Of a stretch of DNA of 64,000 nt, positions 36,629 to 49,200 are shown piece after piece; position 1 is the stretch's first letter, and each line of letters opens with the position of its first letter. Below the pieces are notes generated by a model. The model saw nothing but the letters and a program-made list of their open reading frames with translations. It did no database searches and was not told the DNA's origin. The position numbers and the translations under genes were made by a program. The stretch comes from Vespula vulgaris. Taxonomy: Eukaryota > Arthropoda > Insecta > Hymenoptera > Vespidae. The stretch spans positions 4,424,814 through 4,488,813 of the forward strand of contig NC_066602.1 in assembly GCF_905475345.1 (NCBI RefSeq), read 5' to 3'.

Positions 36629-37211
36629 GTGTTATGTGTTATATTATTCGACAGAGTAACGAACAAAAAACGATAGCAAATTGATATATATATTAAAATG
36701 AATTGATTATATTTTATGAACAATTTTTAAAGAATATAATATTATTTTAGGATGTATTTACGACTTAGAAGTTATGTGTGTATATATATATATATATATA
36801 AAATGAAGTTAAAATCGAAGAATGTCAGACGCTCTTTTTTATTTTGTTCGTTCTTACAGAAAGTATGTCTTTTGTTTAAAATTGGAAAACTGAAATTCGA
36901 ATAGCGCGTTACAAAGCGCATGATAGATTACAAATATCGCAAAGAGTATCCCCTATGACTTTGATTTCGTGTCTCTCTCGAGAATTCTTACGTAATATCA
37001 ATACGCCCCGGCGGCGGCGGTTACTTCGTTATGTGTGCGTTGCACCATCACGAAGAAGAATTGCGCTATTGAAAATAAAAAAAATTACATAACGTTAATC
37101 GGATAAAAGAAATTAATTTCTCACCAAATTTATCATTACTGTCGTAGTTTTTGCTGTAGTTGAAGGTGAATTTTTTGAAATAGAAGCGAAAGCCTTTAAA
37201 ATCGTACTCAT
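33301..37211 (-). CDS. SdhA: Succinate dehydrogenase flavoprotein subunit, mitochondrial
   Basis: Seven exons on the minus strand: 37125-37211, 35520-35946, 34783-35181, 34518-34686, 34266-34432, 33929-34155 and 33301-33837, giving 670 residues (human 664). It is the complex II and TCA-cycle flavoprotein that oxidises succinate to fumarate in the mitochondrial matrix. The first exon encodes a hydroxylated, basic presequence (MSTILKAFASISKN). The Rossmann motif GAGGAG is at 74-79, and the covalent FAD histidine is H105 in RSHTVAAQGG. Substrate-site blocks are intact: QFHPTG, TEGSRGEGG and HGANRLGANSLLD. The C-terminus HAREDFKDRIDEYDYSKP...TVPPAIRSY is typical. Intron 1 is 1.2 kb with long AT tracts and a short GC-rich patch near 37005. 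All boundaries are GT-AG and in phase. Confidence 0.97.
36577..36625. repeat. (AT)n microsatellite in SdhA intron 1
   Basis: About 48 bp of AT repeat, with a second shorter AT run at 36779-36800. Confidence 0.94.
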
Positions 37212-37308
37212 TTTAGTTGATTTATGTAATTTAAAACTGTGTATATGTTCAAGAGGGTAATATTTTTTTCTTCTTTTCTTTCGATCAATGTCGTGTCGTT
37301 TTCAACAA

Positions 37309-37356
<48 letters not shown>

Positions 37357-38466
37357 GTAGTCGTAGTCGTAGCAGTAGTTGGTGTTAGTCGATGTTTCCT
37401 TCCTTGTTTCACCTCGTTTGACTAAATTTTGTCTTCTCTTTCTTAAACGCCTATACAGTTACTTTCGATTGAAACGAAGTGAGGAAGAAAAATTGAACGA
37501 GTTTTAAAACCTGAACGAGGTGCGCGAAATCACGACGACGAAACCACGATGCGTTCCAGTCGGTTGAATGCCGAGCACTACCGCAAGACCGATACAATAC
37601 CAACAGCGGTGCTCATTTTCTCTAACCAATTACGTTACCATTTACGAAAACATAACCTCTGTTGTTTCTTCTTTCGTTCGAATAATTATTTTTTTCGAAC
37701 ATTTTTTATTTTATTTTACACAATTTTGAGTTTAATTTGTGAGAAATATTTCGAAGAGATATGATGACGAATAAAAATGTGTATCGTTGTTATTCAACAT
37801 TGAAATTTTCCCGCCTTCTCGAAAAGAATTTTCTAACTCCCCTCGCCACACATTTTCAATGCTGCCAAATATTGAAGTGGCGCCAAATTCAAAATACATG
37901 CTCCCCTTGCACGCGCGCGCAACACACTTTATTAGTGGTTCTCATTCTTTTCTTTTGTGATATTATCGAATTATTTTTTAGTATTTTTCCGTTATTTAAA
38001 TATCAGTGTGAATAGAATTATTTTATTAATCATTTTAAGAATAGTATAAGTGTTATTCATCGATGTTATTTGTATTTCAATTTTATTAATTTATATTTTC
38101 TGGATAAATGTCAAGATCTTGAATGAATTGGAAGATAAGTAATATACGCAGCTAAATTTCAATTGTTCTTTTTATAAATTGAAAAAAAAAACCTGTTTGA
38201 CCGTTACAAAGTTCATGATTTTATCGTCAAAATTTTAAGGTAAATTATTTTCTATCATTTAATCAACATTCTAACAACTTTTTTGGATCTATTTCTTTTT
38301 CATTTTTAAAGTAATGACATTAAAAGGATATAAATGAATAGCACAAAAAATGATGCATATTCTTATCATAGTCCCTTATATATAAGTAATGATTTATATA
38401 ATAGATCAAACATGTATCGTCTAGTATAAAATCAGTCAATGAGATAAAAAGATTGTTAGTTGTTAT
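37212..38466. promoter_or_regulatory. SdhA promoter side and spacer to the SdhA-like gene
   Basis: The SdhA transcript starts somewhere in the first few hundred bases. A (TCG)n array at 37309-37350 followed by a TAG/TCG-rich stretch gives a local GC rise and probably lies in the 5' leader or core promoter. The rest up to 38466 is AT-rich and contains the 3' UTR of the SdhA-like gene. A CG-rich stretch ending in CGCGCGC is near 37912. No gene was seen. Confidence 0.5.
37309..37350. repeat. (TCG)n trinucleotide array
   Basis: About fourteen CGT/TCG units lie about 100 bp upstream of the SdhA start codon on the minus strand, a CpG-rich array in an otherwise AT-rich sequence. Confidence 0.93.
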
Positions 38467-41400
38467 CTAATACGTTCGAATGGTAGGCGGTACGTGCTTA
38501 GCTTCCGTTTCATCTAAAGTCGTATCGATTACTGGTCGATAAGAAATACTTATCTGTAAATAATCAAACTCTATAATTATACATATACTGAGATTTAAAA
38601 AAATAGGATTACTAGATATAATATATATAAAAAATTATAATATATATATAATTGTATATATAAATTATAAATAATTTACCGATCCATCATTGAAGGCCCA
38701 AGATAACGTGTGTTTACGCCAATGTTCCGAATATGGACGTATTTTTTGATTTTCAAGAGGTTTACTATAATCATATTCATCGATTCTTTCCTATAATAGA
38801 TAATTGATCAACATTTGAATCATTAGAAATGAAGCAGAAATGTATTTATATTGATAAAAGTTTGAATAATTCCCCTAAAGAGAAAATAATGTAGCCATAT
38901 GCAATTTTACTTTAAAATCATCTCTGGAATGAGCCCCCCTAGATTCTTTACGATTTTCAGCCGCATACACGGTGTGCATATTAATAAGCATCATATTTTG
39001 TAATTCCAATGCTTCTACGAGTTCTGTATTCCAAATCATCGATTGATCTTGCACCTACATTAATATACTTATTTTACGACTTTATATTTCTTTATTTTAT
39101 ATTTTATAGATTAAGACAGCCATATTGGAACTCACACATATATCTGGTAAATCGCAGGTGAAGAGTTTTGTCATTTCTCGACATCCTCTTTGCAAAATAT
39201 CGCAGGTTCTAAATACCGAACAATATTTATGCATAGTTTGTTGCATCGATTGTCTAAGCTCAACAACAGGGATGCAACCTTTCGCATAACGAGTTGCATC
39301 GAATCGGCAAATTGATTGTTCACCTATATCCTTGATTTAATTGATGTAAGTTATATGTAATTAAATTAATCAGCAAAGAAAAAAAATAAGACAGGTTTCT
39401 TAATCTTATATAAAATTTACAGCAGGAATATCATCGTGCCGTTCACCAGGTCGAGTAAGGCAATCAATTTGATCGGCAATTGCTTTACCAAAAACGATGA
39501 TTTCTAATAAACTGTTAGCTCCAAGTCTATTGGCACCATGAACAGATGCACATGCAGTTTCGCCAGCTGCCCATAATCCATCTATTATACTATCTTCTTC
39601 GTTTTCGCGTGTTAATACCTGTTTTAAATAAGTCCATCATAGATATTTTTCATTTATATGTTTCGAAGTTTATTTAAACTTCATTAAATCGTTTAAATAA
39701 ATTCTAACTTGAGCTCGCCAATTCGTAGGTATGCCACCCATATTGTAATGGACTGTTGGTATAACCGGTATGGAATCTTTCGTAATGTCAACGCCGGAAA
39801 ATACCCACGCCAAATGTGAGATACCTGGTAACTTGTTTTGTATCGTTTCAATCGGTAAATGACTTAGTTGAAGATACACATGATCTTTCTTTGGACCTAC
39901 ACCTCTACATAAAAGAAGAACATAAATGAAGAAAGAAAGAAAATTTGTGTTCCACGTAAAAATAGACGAGAATCACCTTCCTTCGATTATCTCTATGGTA
40001 ATAGCTCTAGAAACGACGTCACGTGATGCTAAATCCTTAGCTATTGGGGCATATCTTTCCATGAAAAATTCACCTTGAGAGTTTACTAATTTACCACCTT
40101 CGCCTCTACTACCTTCCGTTATTAATATTCCGGTTCCATACATTCCTATCATACAAGAAAAAAAAAAAGAAAAAAAAGGATATTAATTATTTAACATTAT
40201 TTAATGTATAATTTATTTTGAGATGATTATTATAATTTTTAGTAACGATATCTACCTGTAGGATGAAACTGTATAAATTCCATATCCTGTAGTGGTAATC
40301 CTGCTCTAGAGATCATAGCCATACCATCACCAGTGCAAGTATGTGCACCTGTGCATGATAAATAACATCTACCAGCACCACCTGAAGCTATCACCTCAGG
40401 TATGCAAAACGTAAATTCGTATTAATAATATTCATTGGTAAAAAGAAGAAACAAGAAAAAAGAAAAAAAAAAAAAGATGAGTCTAACGAATGAAACAAGT
40501 ACCGTGTGATGAGCTCTAAAACGATGAAGTATTCCCGTTTCCAATTCCCAAGCAAGAATTCCTTTGCAACATCGACCGTGCATTAGAAGATCAAGTGCAA
40601 AGTATTCGATGTAATAATGAACGTCGTATCGAAGGCTTTGACCGTATAAAGTATGGAGAACGGCGTGTCCAGTTCTATCCGCTACGGCACAAGTTCGACG
40701 TGCTTGGCCACCTTTTCCAAATTTTAACGATTGTCCACCGAAAGCACGTTGATAAATTTTGCCAGAGTCGTTACGACTGAATGGACATCCTAGAGGAACA
40801 TAGGAGAATAATTTTGTTATAGTAATTTATAATATATTTAACAGATTGCAGACGTTATCAGATTTTTCATTACGTATTAGCTAAAAATATCGATCTTAGT
40901 TAGTATAACAATAACTGATATTTTCAATGAATTATTTAAACAATCTAAATATACGTACTTCAGTATAATTAAGTATGCATGCTTTAATATATTAAGTATA
41001 TATAACGAAGGAAATGTCTGCAATGTGTTTGATGAAAAAGAAAAAATAGAAAAAGTTGTTCTTGAAAAAACCATAATTTTCTAGCTCAAAAACTGCACGA
41101 GGTGCTTCTCTGGCAAGAAAGTGTATAGCATCCTGATCTCCTAGCCAATCAGATCCTTTGACAGTGTCGTACATATGATAAAGCCAACTGTCCTCGTGTT
41201 CGCTCGCTATCGCAGCATTTAAACCACCTTGAGCAGCTACTGTGTGCGATCTCGTTGGAAAGAGTTTACTTATTACCGCGACACGGTATCCTTTACTTCC
41301 TAAACCAAATGCCGCTCTTAGACCTGCACCACCTGCTCCTAATATCGCCACGTCATAACAGTGATCTATTACTGGGTAATCCTGTGAATTAATAAAATTG

Positions 41401-41853
41401 TGAATTAATTTCTTTATTTGTTTTGAGAATCAGTATAATTTATTCAGTTGATTCAATATAAAAGAACATATTTAATTAATTTTTTTTTCACATTCTTTCC
41501 AGTAGTTTAGAGTTGAGTCATAAATCAATTCTTAACTAATAACATTATTTATTTATGGAATCAACGCAATCGACTCATCTTTATCAGCTGATCACTTACA
41601 TTTCCATTTGACTGGACACCACATTTTGCTTTCTCAGATGGGCTGACATTAACATGAAATTTTTTGTCATTTATTTTCCATGATGACTTCGACCACTGAT
41701 TGTGAGAAAGAAGATTAAATATAATTATATTACGTAAATTACAATTTTTTCTTTAATTTTTTTTTTCGTTTTGTAAGTTATGTAATATGTATTTTTAATT
41801 ACCCTTGATTGAAGTGATGTAAATTTTCTTAGATATCGAGCTAACATTTTCAT
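38467..41853 (-). CDS. Succinate dehydrogenase flavoprotein subunit paralogue
   Basis: Twelve exons on the minus strand: 41803-41853, 41600-41695, 41072-41381, 40503-40789, 40256-40394, 39977-40145, 39709-39904, 39421-39618, 39136-39330, 38911-39054, 38680-38790 and 38467-38553, giving 660 residues. It is an intact full-length SDHA homologue lying directly downstream of SdhA in the same orientation. The basic presequence is MKMLARYLRKFTSLQS. GAGGAG is at 64-69 and the FAD histidine is H95 in RSHTVAAQGG. QFHPTG, RGEGG and HGANRLGANSL are retained, so catalysis is plausible. Divergence is clear elsewhere: GQARRTCAVADRTG replaces GQAHRCCCVADRTG, and GEFFMERYAP replaces GERFMERYAP. The exon covering the RGEGG block is 169 bp in both genes with identical phases, but this copy has extra introns. 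The donor of exon 3 (GTTTTT) is weak. Drosophila has a male-biased SDHA-like copy; orthology is not established here. Confidence 0.88.
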
Positions 41854-42552
41854 GGAATACAGAATCTTTTTTCTGATATAGTCGATAACCTTAATTCTAT
41901 GTTGTTATTTTCATTTGTTAATATTAACAAAGAAAATACGAGAAAGGGATTTCGTTGTAAATTAAGGTATAGTTTATTATGTTACTCTCGAAAAATTGTA
42001 TAAACAATTAGGAATGAGATTGAAAAAGTGCTATAAATAAAAATACGATTTTCAAACTCAAAATATTAAATAATAAAATAAAATGTAATAATAAGATAAC
42101 GAAATAATGAAGCATAATTTTATTGCATTTGTAAAAATACAATTTCAACTTACAAATAATTCGTACAGATTGAAATTGGCATAGTACTCCGACATACAAA
42201 TTGCTCGTTTTATATATTTATAATAATAAAATTATAAGACACCGTGCGCTCGCGCGCGCGCGTGTCCTCCATCTTCTATAAACATATTTAGATCTGAATT
42301 AAATTTCAAAATTAAAATGCAAAACTTCCTGAGAGAATAATAAAGGACACTTGAATATATAAGTTACATATGTATATTACAAGTATCGTTTTGACAATAA
42401 GCTTAATTAATTATTGCATTTGTTTGTAATCTTCGTAATTAACGATTCATCATCGATCTTAAGAAAAGGAAAGAAGAAAAAAAAAAAGAAATTCTTCTTT
42501 TCTCATTAGACAATGAATGTAAAAAAACTAAATAAATAAATAAAAAAAGAAA
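41854..42552. other. Spacer between SdhA-like 5' end and ZC2HC1 3' end
   Basis: This is 699 bp of AT-rich sequence with an alternating GC tract (CTCGCGCGCGCGCG) at about 42247-42263. It must hold the SdhA-like promoter and the ZC2HC1 3' UTR, but no core promoter motif was identified. Confidence 0.5.
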
Positions 42553-45500
42553 TCAAAGTGCAAGCCTCTTGACACCGCATTGGCAACAAAACTTGGCAGT
42601 CTCAGGAAATCTAGATCCACACTCGTGACAAAATCTTGACATCCTACATTTCGTCTTTGAAATTGATGACTGACTTTCTCGACGATTATTCCTGGATATG
42701 TTATCCTCCATACGATTCGTCGTATCGTTGTTGCTGCTGCGTCCATGGTTGGAATATTTGCGATTTAAACTAATATTATACAAAAACATTGTACATTTTA
42801 ATTTTTATTATTGTTGTAATATTATCGTGTAGTTCATTTTTTATATATAAACATTATTAAAGAATAATCTAACTTTTGTCTAAAGAAATCTTCAAAAAGC
42901 TGATTTAATTTTTAAGTAATTTTCGAAAAAACGTCTACAATTAAAGAAGAAAATTTTCTGTAGAATTAATTTGGAGAGAAAACTAATATAATAATTTCTA
43001 CATAAATTTATATAATTAACGAACATAAAACTAAAAATATATACACACAACAAGAACTTATGAAATATTTAAAAAATCAAAAGATTAACCTGCTGTATGC
43101 AGAATCGGCATTAATTTTATGTTCCTGTTGTTTAAAGGTATCCGCTGAAGAAAATTCCTCATCACTGATATGTCCGTCAAATCGCCTTTTATTATCAGGA
43201 ACAGGTGGACCATTGGATGAAGTTCTCAAGGATTCGTTTCTTAGGAGGGACCTCAAGGATGGAAAAGAATCATTACCAACGATATCATCTTCGAAAGAAG
43301 TTATTAATTGATCGAAAACAGAATTAGAACGTTTTAGATCGATCTCGGAAGAAACGATCGAACTTAGGCTAAGATCGCTACTTGAAAATGTTAAATAATC
43401 GTTTTTCACATTATTATCAAATTTCGCTCCTTGATTATTATTATCATTAGAAGTTTTACTTTTTCTTTGATAAATAGATTTAGGTGCTGAAAAAGCACGA
43501 ATCGTTTGTGGCCTATTAGATACAGATTTAGAGATTCCTTTATTAAAAATATGACCTGAAATATCATTTTTATATTGCTTATTGATATTATTAGATTTAT
43601 CTTGATTGATTTCATTACCTAAAACTAATGATTTGTCAATGATCATTCTACGACCGAGTTCTCTATTAGAAATTTTTTTTGCCTGATCGTCTTTCTTTGA
43701 ATCATGAAAATCTTTAAGAAATATTTCACGCGATAGTGAATTCGTTTCTGTAGAATCGCTCGAAAAATCGGACGTAAGTTCGTCGAATTCGTTGGTAATG
43801 AGTTTTTCTAAATGATTCGTTTTAGTTTGGTATGGGTATTTAATGAATGCGGAAGAATGTGAAAGAGGAAGGAGAGATTTCGTTGATGATGACGATGGAA
43901 TTTCTGTTAAGGATAAATCACTCGAATCCGATAGTAAATCTTGCATTTGTCGTTCAGCTATTAGAAAAGGATTGTATTCCTTGCAGGAACCACTGTAACA
44001 CATTTATTCATTTTTTTTCGTAACTATTTTCAATTATTAGTTTCTTTAGTTTTTCATTGAATTATTTTTATTCGAACGTTTAAACTATGTATTCGATATT
44101 TTACATATACATACATACATACGTACGTACGTACGTACGTATGTATATACGCGCGTGTATGTGTGTGTGTGTCTGTGTGTGTGTTTATATTAGAAAATGA
44201 AAATAATATCATATAAATATTTCTATTATAAAATCAAAGTAATATAACAAGTAAAAAAGAAATCATATAAAAATAATACAAACATATCAAATATATATAT
44301 ATATATATATTAATATATTGTATATTATATTTATATATTTCGAATATATATACATATATAAAAATATTCCAGCACATATGAATTTTTTATAGATGAACAA
44401 ACTATTCTTTAGAATCTATCTAAAAGATAGATAATAAAGTATGAAACATCGTGCAAGCAAAAATCATTTTTAATTTAACAAACACAAATTTTTGCACATT
44501 ATGATATATCTAACATAATTAACACACACGTGCAACTAGTATCTATTAAACAATTCATGCTAAATAAAAGAACGTCATCAAAACTGTAAGTTCATTGAAT
44601 GAATGGATTAATGCGAATGAGAAATTAACACGTGCGGACTATACCGACTTACATTCTACACCTAAGCACGAGATTAAAATCCGGTCGTCTGCGCATGTAA
44701 TTACTCCATAGAGGACGATTAGATGAATTCGAAGTCCTATAAATTCGATGGATGATCGATTTTGATATTGAAAATGATTTTTTTTTTTTTTTATTGTTTT
44801 TATTTTTCTTTTTATTATAGATTTTCACCTTTGAATCCTCGGAGAAGAAGAATCAATAAGGATTGGTGGAAGGATACGGATTTTTGGATTTCTTTTGTGA
44901 AGCCTGTTTTGTCTATAATTATGTGACATTAGATCATTGATCGATCGATCGTTGGAAAATTTCAAGGTTTTCTTCCAATGATAATTTTGATCAAAAATTT
45001 GTGAATTTTTCTCCGTTGAAATATTTCTTTTAATTTCAGGTAATAATTCATATTTCTCATAATGATTTTCGATTCTATAAGATTGATCGACATTTTCCTC
45101 TTCGCAGATTGAATTCACGTGATTGGATCGTTTGTTATTAACAAAATCGACCGCTTCGACGGATGATATCAATGTATCGGTACTACCACGAAGTAAATTC
45201 AAATTTTCTTGAATTTTACTATTAATTTTGATGGATCGAATTCTATGCGTTTTCGAATTAATGGATGAAAATCTTCTGTGATCATTCTCGCAGTCTTTAC
45301 AATCAATTATCTTTAACTTTTTATCATCTATATCTTTTCCCATATCTTCTTCCTCTTCTTCTTCTTCTTCTTCCTCTTCCTCTTCCTCTTCCTCTTCTAT
45401 TTCTTCTTCATCATCATCTTCTTCTTCTATGTCTATTTCTTCTTCTTCTTCTTTTTTTTCTTGTTCACTGGCATAATCAAGTTCCTTGTTTGTAGACGTT

Positions 45501-48103
45501 TCGTATACATTATGCAGTTCTTTGGACTTCGTATCAGTTCGAACGATAGATCCACGCGAGTAAAATGAAACATTCTTATCTACAGAGTCAACAAAGTTTG
45601 AATTATCTTCTTCTTCTTCTTCTTTTTCTTGAACTAATGTAACAACGTTTCTATTAATTGTTACATTTTCTGGTGAATCATTCGTCTCGTTCATGGTCGT
45701 TTCAATATCCGAAGAAGACGATAAAGAAACGATATTATCTATCATTTTATTTTCGATGATTGAATCTATATAACGTATTTCTTCAGATTTATTATTATCA
45801 GCATTATTGGAATTTTCTTCAATTTTATCATATTTTTCTATCACATAAATCTCCGATTTAGCTTCTGGTAAGCTATAATTAGATGTTGAATCATGATCTA
45901 ATTGTATCTCATAATTAATTTCAATCTTTCCAGGATCATTTTCATAACGATCTTCTCGAGTCGAGTTCGATCTAACAATTTGATTATCATTAATTTCGAT
46001 AGAATCGTTAGATCGATTAGAATCGTGAAAAATATCTTTATTAACGATTTCATGATCGTCGGAATCTTTGATCAAGTAAGTTTGATTTAATCTTTGTATA
46101 CTATTCGTCCAAGTTATATTTTTTGCTTGATCATTTTCAAAGCTATCAATATTATCCTTTGGTATTAATAAATCTTCCACGTGAGATATCTCTCGATCTC
46201 TCTTATCATCATCGAAAGATTTATTGTCCGATTGAAAATAAGAACGAGTAAGTTGATGACATGATACTCCTCTAACAACATTGTCCTTTGAGTTAGACCG
46301 ATTACACTCTCGATCAATTTTCATTCCTTCCCACGTGATTAATGCACCATTGTCGTCATTGTATATATTACAAGGTTGTACGATCATCTCGATAATATTC
46401 TCGTTAACGGTGACGTCATTTACTTTCGAATTGCCTTGATTTCTAGCAGTGATCATACGATCGGTTTTTACCGATCTGCCGGATAAAGTTAGTGTGCGAC
46501 TTTTTTTCTCAGTATGATCTATGAGAGAGGTATTGGATGATCCGTCGTAATAATCGTCGATCATTTTACTATCCAATCTTCTTATTTGTATCTTAGCCCG
46601 TTGAATCCTTTCAGATTTCGTGGTATATTGGACGGGATCAGTTTGAAGTGTCTTAGCCTCTGGTTCCTTCTTGTGTTTTAAGGAGATTTCGAGGGAAGGG
46701 TTCATAGTTCTCAGTTCAGGGATGATCGAACGCAAAGAGGACGTTGGCCTGAGGAGAAGGAAAAAGGGTCAAGGATGATACCCGAGAAAAAGGAAAAACC
46801 GATCAGAAGTAAAAAGAAAAGAGGAGGAGAAAGAAGGAGGACCTTTTTTGAAACGACCTTTGCCCTTTCCCTTCTCCTCGTGCATACCACACATCACGTT
46901 TTATAATACACTCTACTCTAATTCTATTAGAAGAATTAAAAAACAAAAGCTTACCTAGCTATAGAACGTTTCGTTGCTTCTCTAGATTCTCCTAAATTAT
47001 AAGTTTCTTTATTATTTGATTGATCTCCTCGGCCACTGCAACAATGTAATGTAATGTGATAATATATAACATTAATATGAATGAATAGATCAAATTACAA
47101 CATCATTATCTACATTCGTATACTGAACTACAACGTCATAATATTTCGGCATAAACAACAGTTATTTTTAGCGTTGCTATATAATACTCACATTATGATT
47201 GGTTTTTGCGAATCAGTAATATTCTCCTTGATCTTCTCACGAGTATTATCAGGTACAGAAGCAGTCTCTCTTACTCTGTTAGGTGTTTTAATAGCTGTAC
47301 AACTCTGAGAATATTTATCACGATTACTCTTTCGACGATTTTTTAAAGTCGGCGCACGATACTTCATACGGGCTTCCAAACGTTCCTTAGCAATGTTCTT
47401 CGTAGCTGGACTTATCGGTAATCTCGTTGATCTTTCCTTGCACCAGGCTACGTGTCGATCGTATGCCTTTACCCCAAATTGACGATTACACGTTGGACAC
47501 GTACCCTTTTCATTTGCTCTCATTGGCGCACCTGAAGACGCGTGGGAACTCGATTGCCTTTGATTTATTATTATACTTGCCTGAAATTATTATGGATCTG
47601 GGTTCATTCATAATTCATGTCTCTGTCTTAAATGATCACTTATTATTCGATCTTCAATTAAATTTTTCTAAATCAATTTATTCGTTTAATGCTATTATAT
47701 AATATTTATCTAATCTAATCATTTCAAAGTGTCACACGAATGCATCTTGTAATCTTTATATAAAAACTCTACTTGAAATGATCAATAATGTAAAGATTAT
47801 TTATTATATTCAAAGGTTTACCGTTTCACTTCGAGCTGCCCTAATCGTTCGTAAAAAATCATCATGCGTCTCTTTCCAAGAAGATTTACGTTTCTCGTCA
47901 TTCGAATATCTTTTCTTTTCCTGTCGAGGAAGAAATTCCGCGAGATCGGTACCCTGAATTCTCTGTTTAGCCGAATCGAATGGCTTTCGTTTTTTTGCAG
48001 CAGCTCGTTCGCATATCTTTGCATGTTTTTCTAAAGATCGTGGCATAAATGTCCGTGTACAAATTGCACAGGGCAATAATACTTCAGATGTATCTCCCTC
48101 CAT
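42553..48103 (-). CDS. ZC2HC1-type C2HC zinc finger protein with large acidic insert
   Basis: Six exons on the minus strand: 47822-48103, 47192-47580, 46955-47035, 44829-46748, 43090-43992 and 42553-42769, giving 1263 residues. Two C2HC fingers lie at the start: C12, C15, H27, C31 (LPCAICTRTF) and C122, C125, H137, C141 (CPTCNRQFGVKAYDRH). The C-terminal CHECG...FCCQCGVKRLAL (about 1239-1263) matches the end of vertebrate ZC2HC1A, so both ends define the family. Vertebrate members are roughly 300-330 residues. Here two exons of 1.9 and 0.9 kb add about 940 residues of Asn-, Asp-, Ser- and Glu-rich disorder, including a Glu run at about 680-720. Family function is poorly known; an X-box upstream at 49201 hints at cilia. 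A noncoding 5' part runs to an acceptor before 48159. Confidence 0.88.
44104..44185. repeat. (TACA)n/(CGTA)n/(GT)n compound repeat
   Basis: Tetranucleotide array moving from ACAT to ACGT units, then into GT repeats, inside the ZC2HC1 intron between the two large coding exons. Confidence 0.9.
45340..45460 (-). repeat. Coding (GAA/GAG)n purine repeat
   Basis: TTC/TCC repeats on the plus strand are read as Glu and Asp codons in the ZC2HC1 gene, giving a nearly continuous Glu run of more than 30 residues. The array remains in frame, consistent with selection for reading frame or with recent expansion. Confidence 0.9.
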
Positions 48104-48160
48104 TTATTCAAATATCTTTCTTCAAAGCGATATCTTCGAATCGGTTCATTCGATAAGATC

Positions 48161-48411
48161 TGTTGGTAAATTATCGATAAATATGATTAATATTTTTTAT
48201 CTCGTATTAAATTTATAATTTTTATGTTATGTTATAATATATAATAAAGTATAATTGAAAATATATTTTCTAATCTAATCTTTATGTTTGTACATTATAC
48301 ACGTAATATATAATGAAGATCTATCGGTAAGTTATCGATTATAATATAAACAAATTATAATCTGTTGATAAATTATCGATTAGAAAATATTTTCAATTAT
48401 AATCGATAATT
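48161..48411. repeat. Degenerate direct and inverted repeat cluster
   Basis: A module resembling TGTTGGTAAATTATCGAT occurs three times (48161, 48321 and 48363). A 24-26 bp block at 48250-48275 recurs inverted at 48378-48401 with a 2 bp difference. The whole could form a foldback. It lies in the presumed 5' leader intron of the ZC2HC1 gene. Confidence 0.45.
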
Positions 48412-49158
48412 GTTTTAATTAATAGATTTTATTAAATACACACAAACAACGAAGAGATAATAAAGTAATAATAAAATATTTGTTAAGTTGTATATATATT
48501 ATATAAAAATTGATCGTATATACAATACATACCAGGATTTTCCAGACATTTTTCTTACAGTCATCGCCATTTCATTGATTCATTATTCACATATGGAAAA
48601 TAATTTAAAAATAATACACTTCTTGGTGTATTGCTTCGAACTATTCTGTTCTCTTCTTGGATTTATGGATCTTCTCAAGGTCACACGAAAAATACTCGAA
48701 TTGTTCTTTCAAACTATGAGAAAATATAATAAATAGGAGAAGCTAGATTACCTGCGACTAACTTAATTCTTCTGGGGAAGAAACGATAACGATGAAAACA
48801 AGACGTCATGTCGCCCCCGCAATATTAGTTTCGCCTACGTGATCTTACAAGTTTCCTTTTATAGTGTTATGACATTTTAATAACGCTAAAGCATTGTATA
48901 GCTTTTACGATAATATAAGTTAAAACTTTTCCTCAAAAAAAAAAAATAAAAAAATTAGAAAATAAAGACGATCATCTATTCTCATAAAATTTACCGTTTA
49001 TCTAATGCACATGATTTTATTTGGAAATTAGAAAAGAAAAATGGTAATGATTTTGACGTAAAAACAAAAGGAACGAACCTTGTATCACTAGACACACATC
49101 AAAACACTATTCCAAACTTCGATTATGCTTGTAAGCAACGTGACGTATGGAAACTTAC

Positions 49159-49190
49159 CCTCACTGTCCGCCATAACAGTTACTAAAAGG
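49159..49190 (-). promoter_or_regulatory. Candidate noncoding first exon of the ZC2HC1 gene
   Basis: On the minus strand ATGGCGGACAGTGAGG is followed by GTAAGT, a strong donor. Splicing to the acceptor before 48159 would read five codons and then a stop, so any ATG here would be an upstream ORF and not the true start. The exon's upstream limit is unknown. Confidence 0.35.
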
Positions 49191-49200
49191 GGAAACATTC

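Noticed and set aside
49159..49174. MADSE as the true N-terminus of the ZC2HC1 protein
   Set aside because: Joined to the exon before 48103 the frame meets TGA quickly, and the family start at 48103 is preceded by an in-frame TAA.
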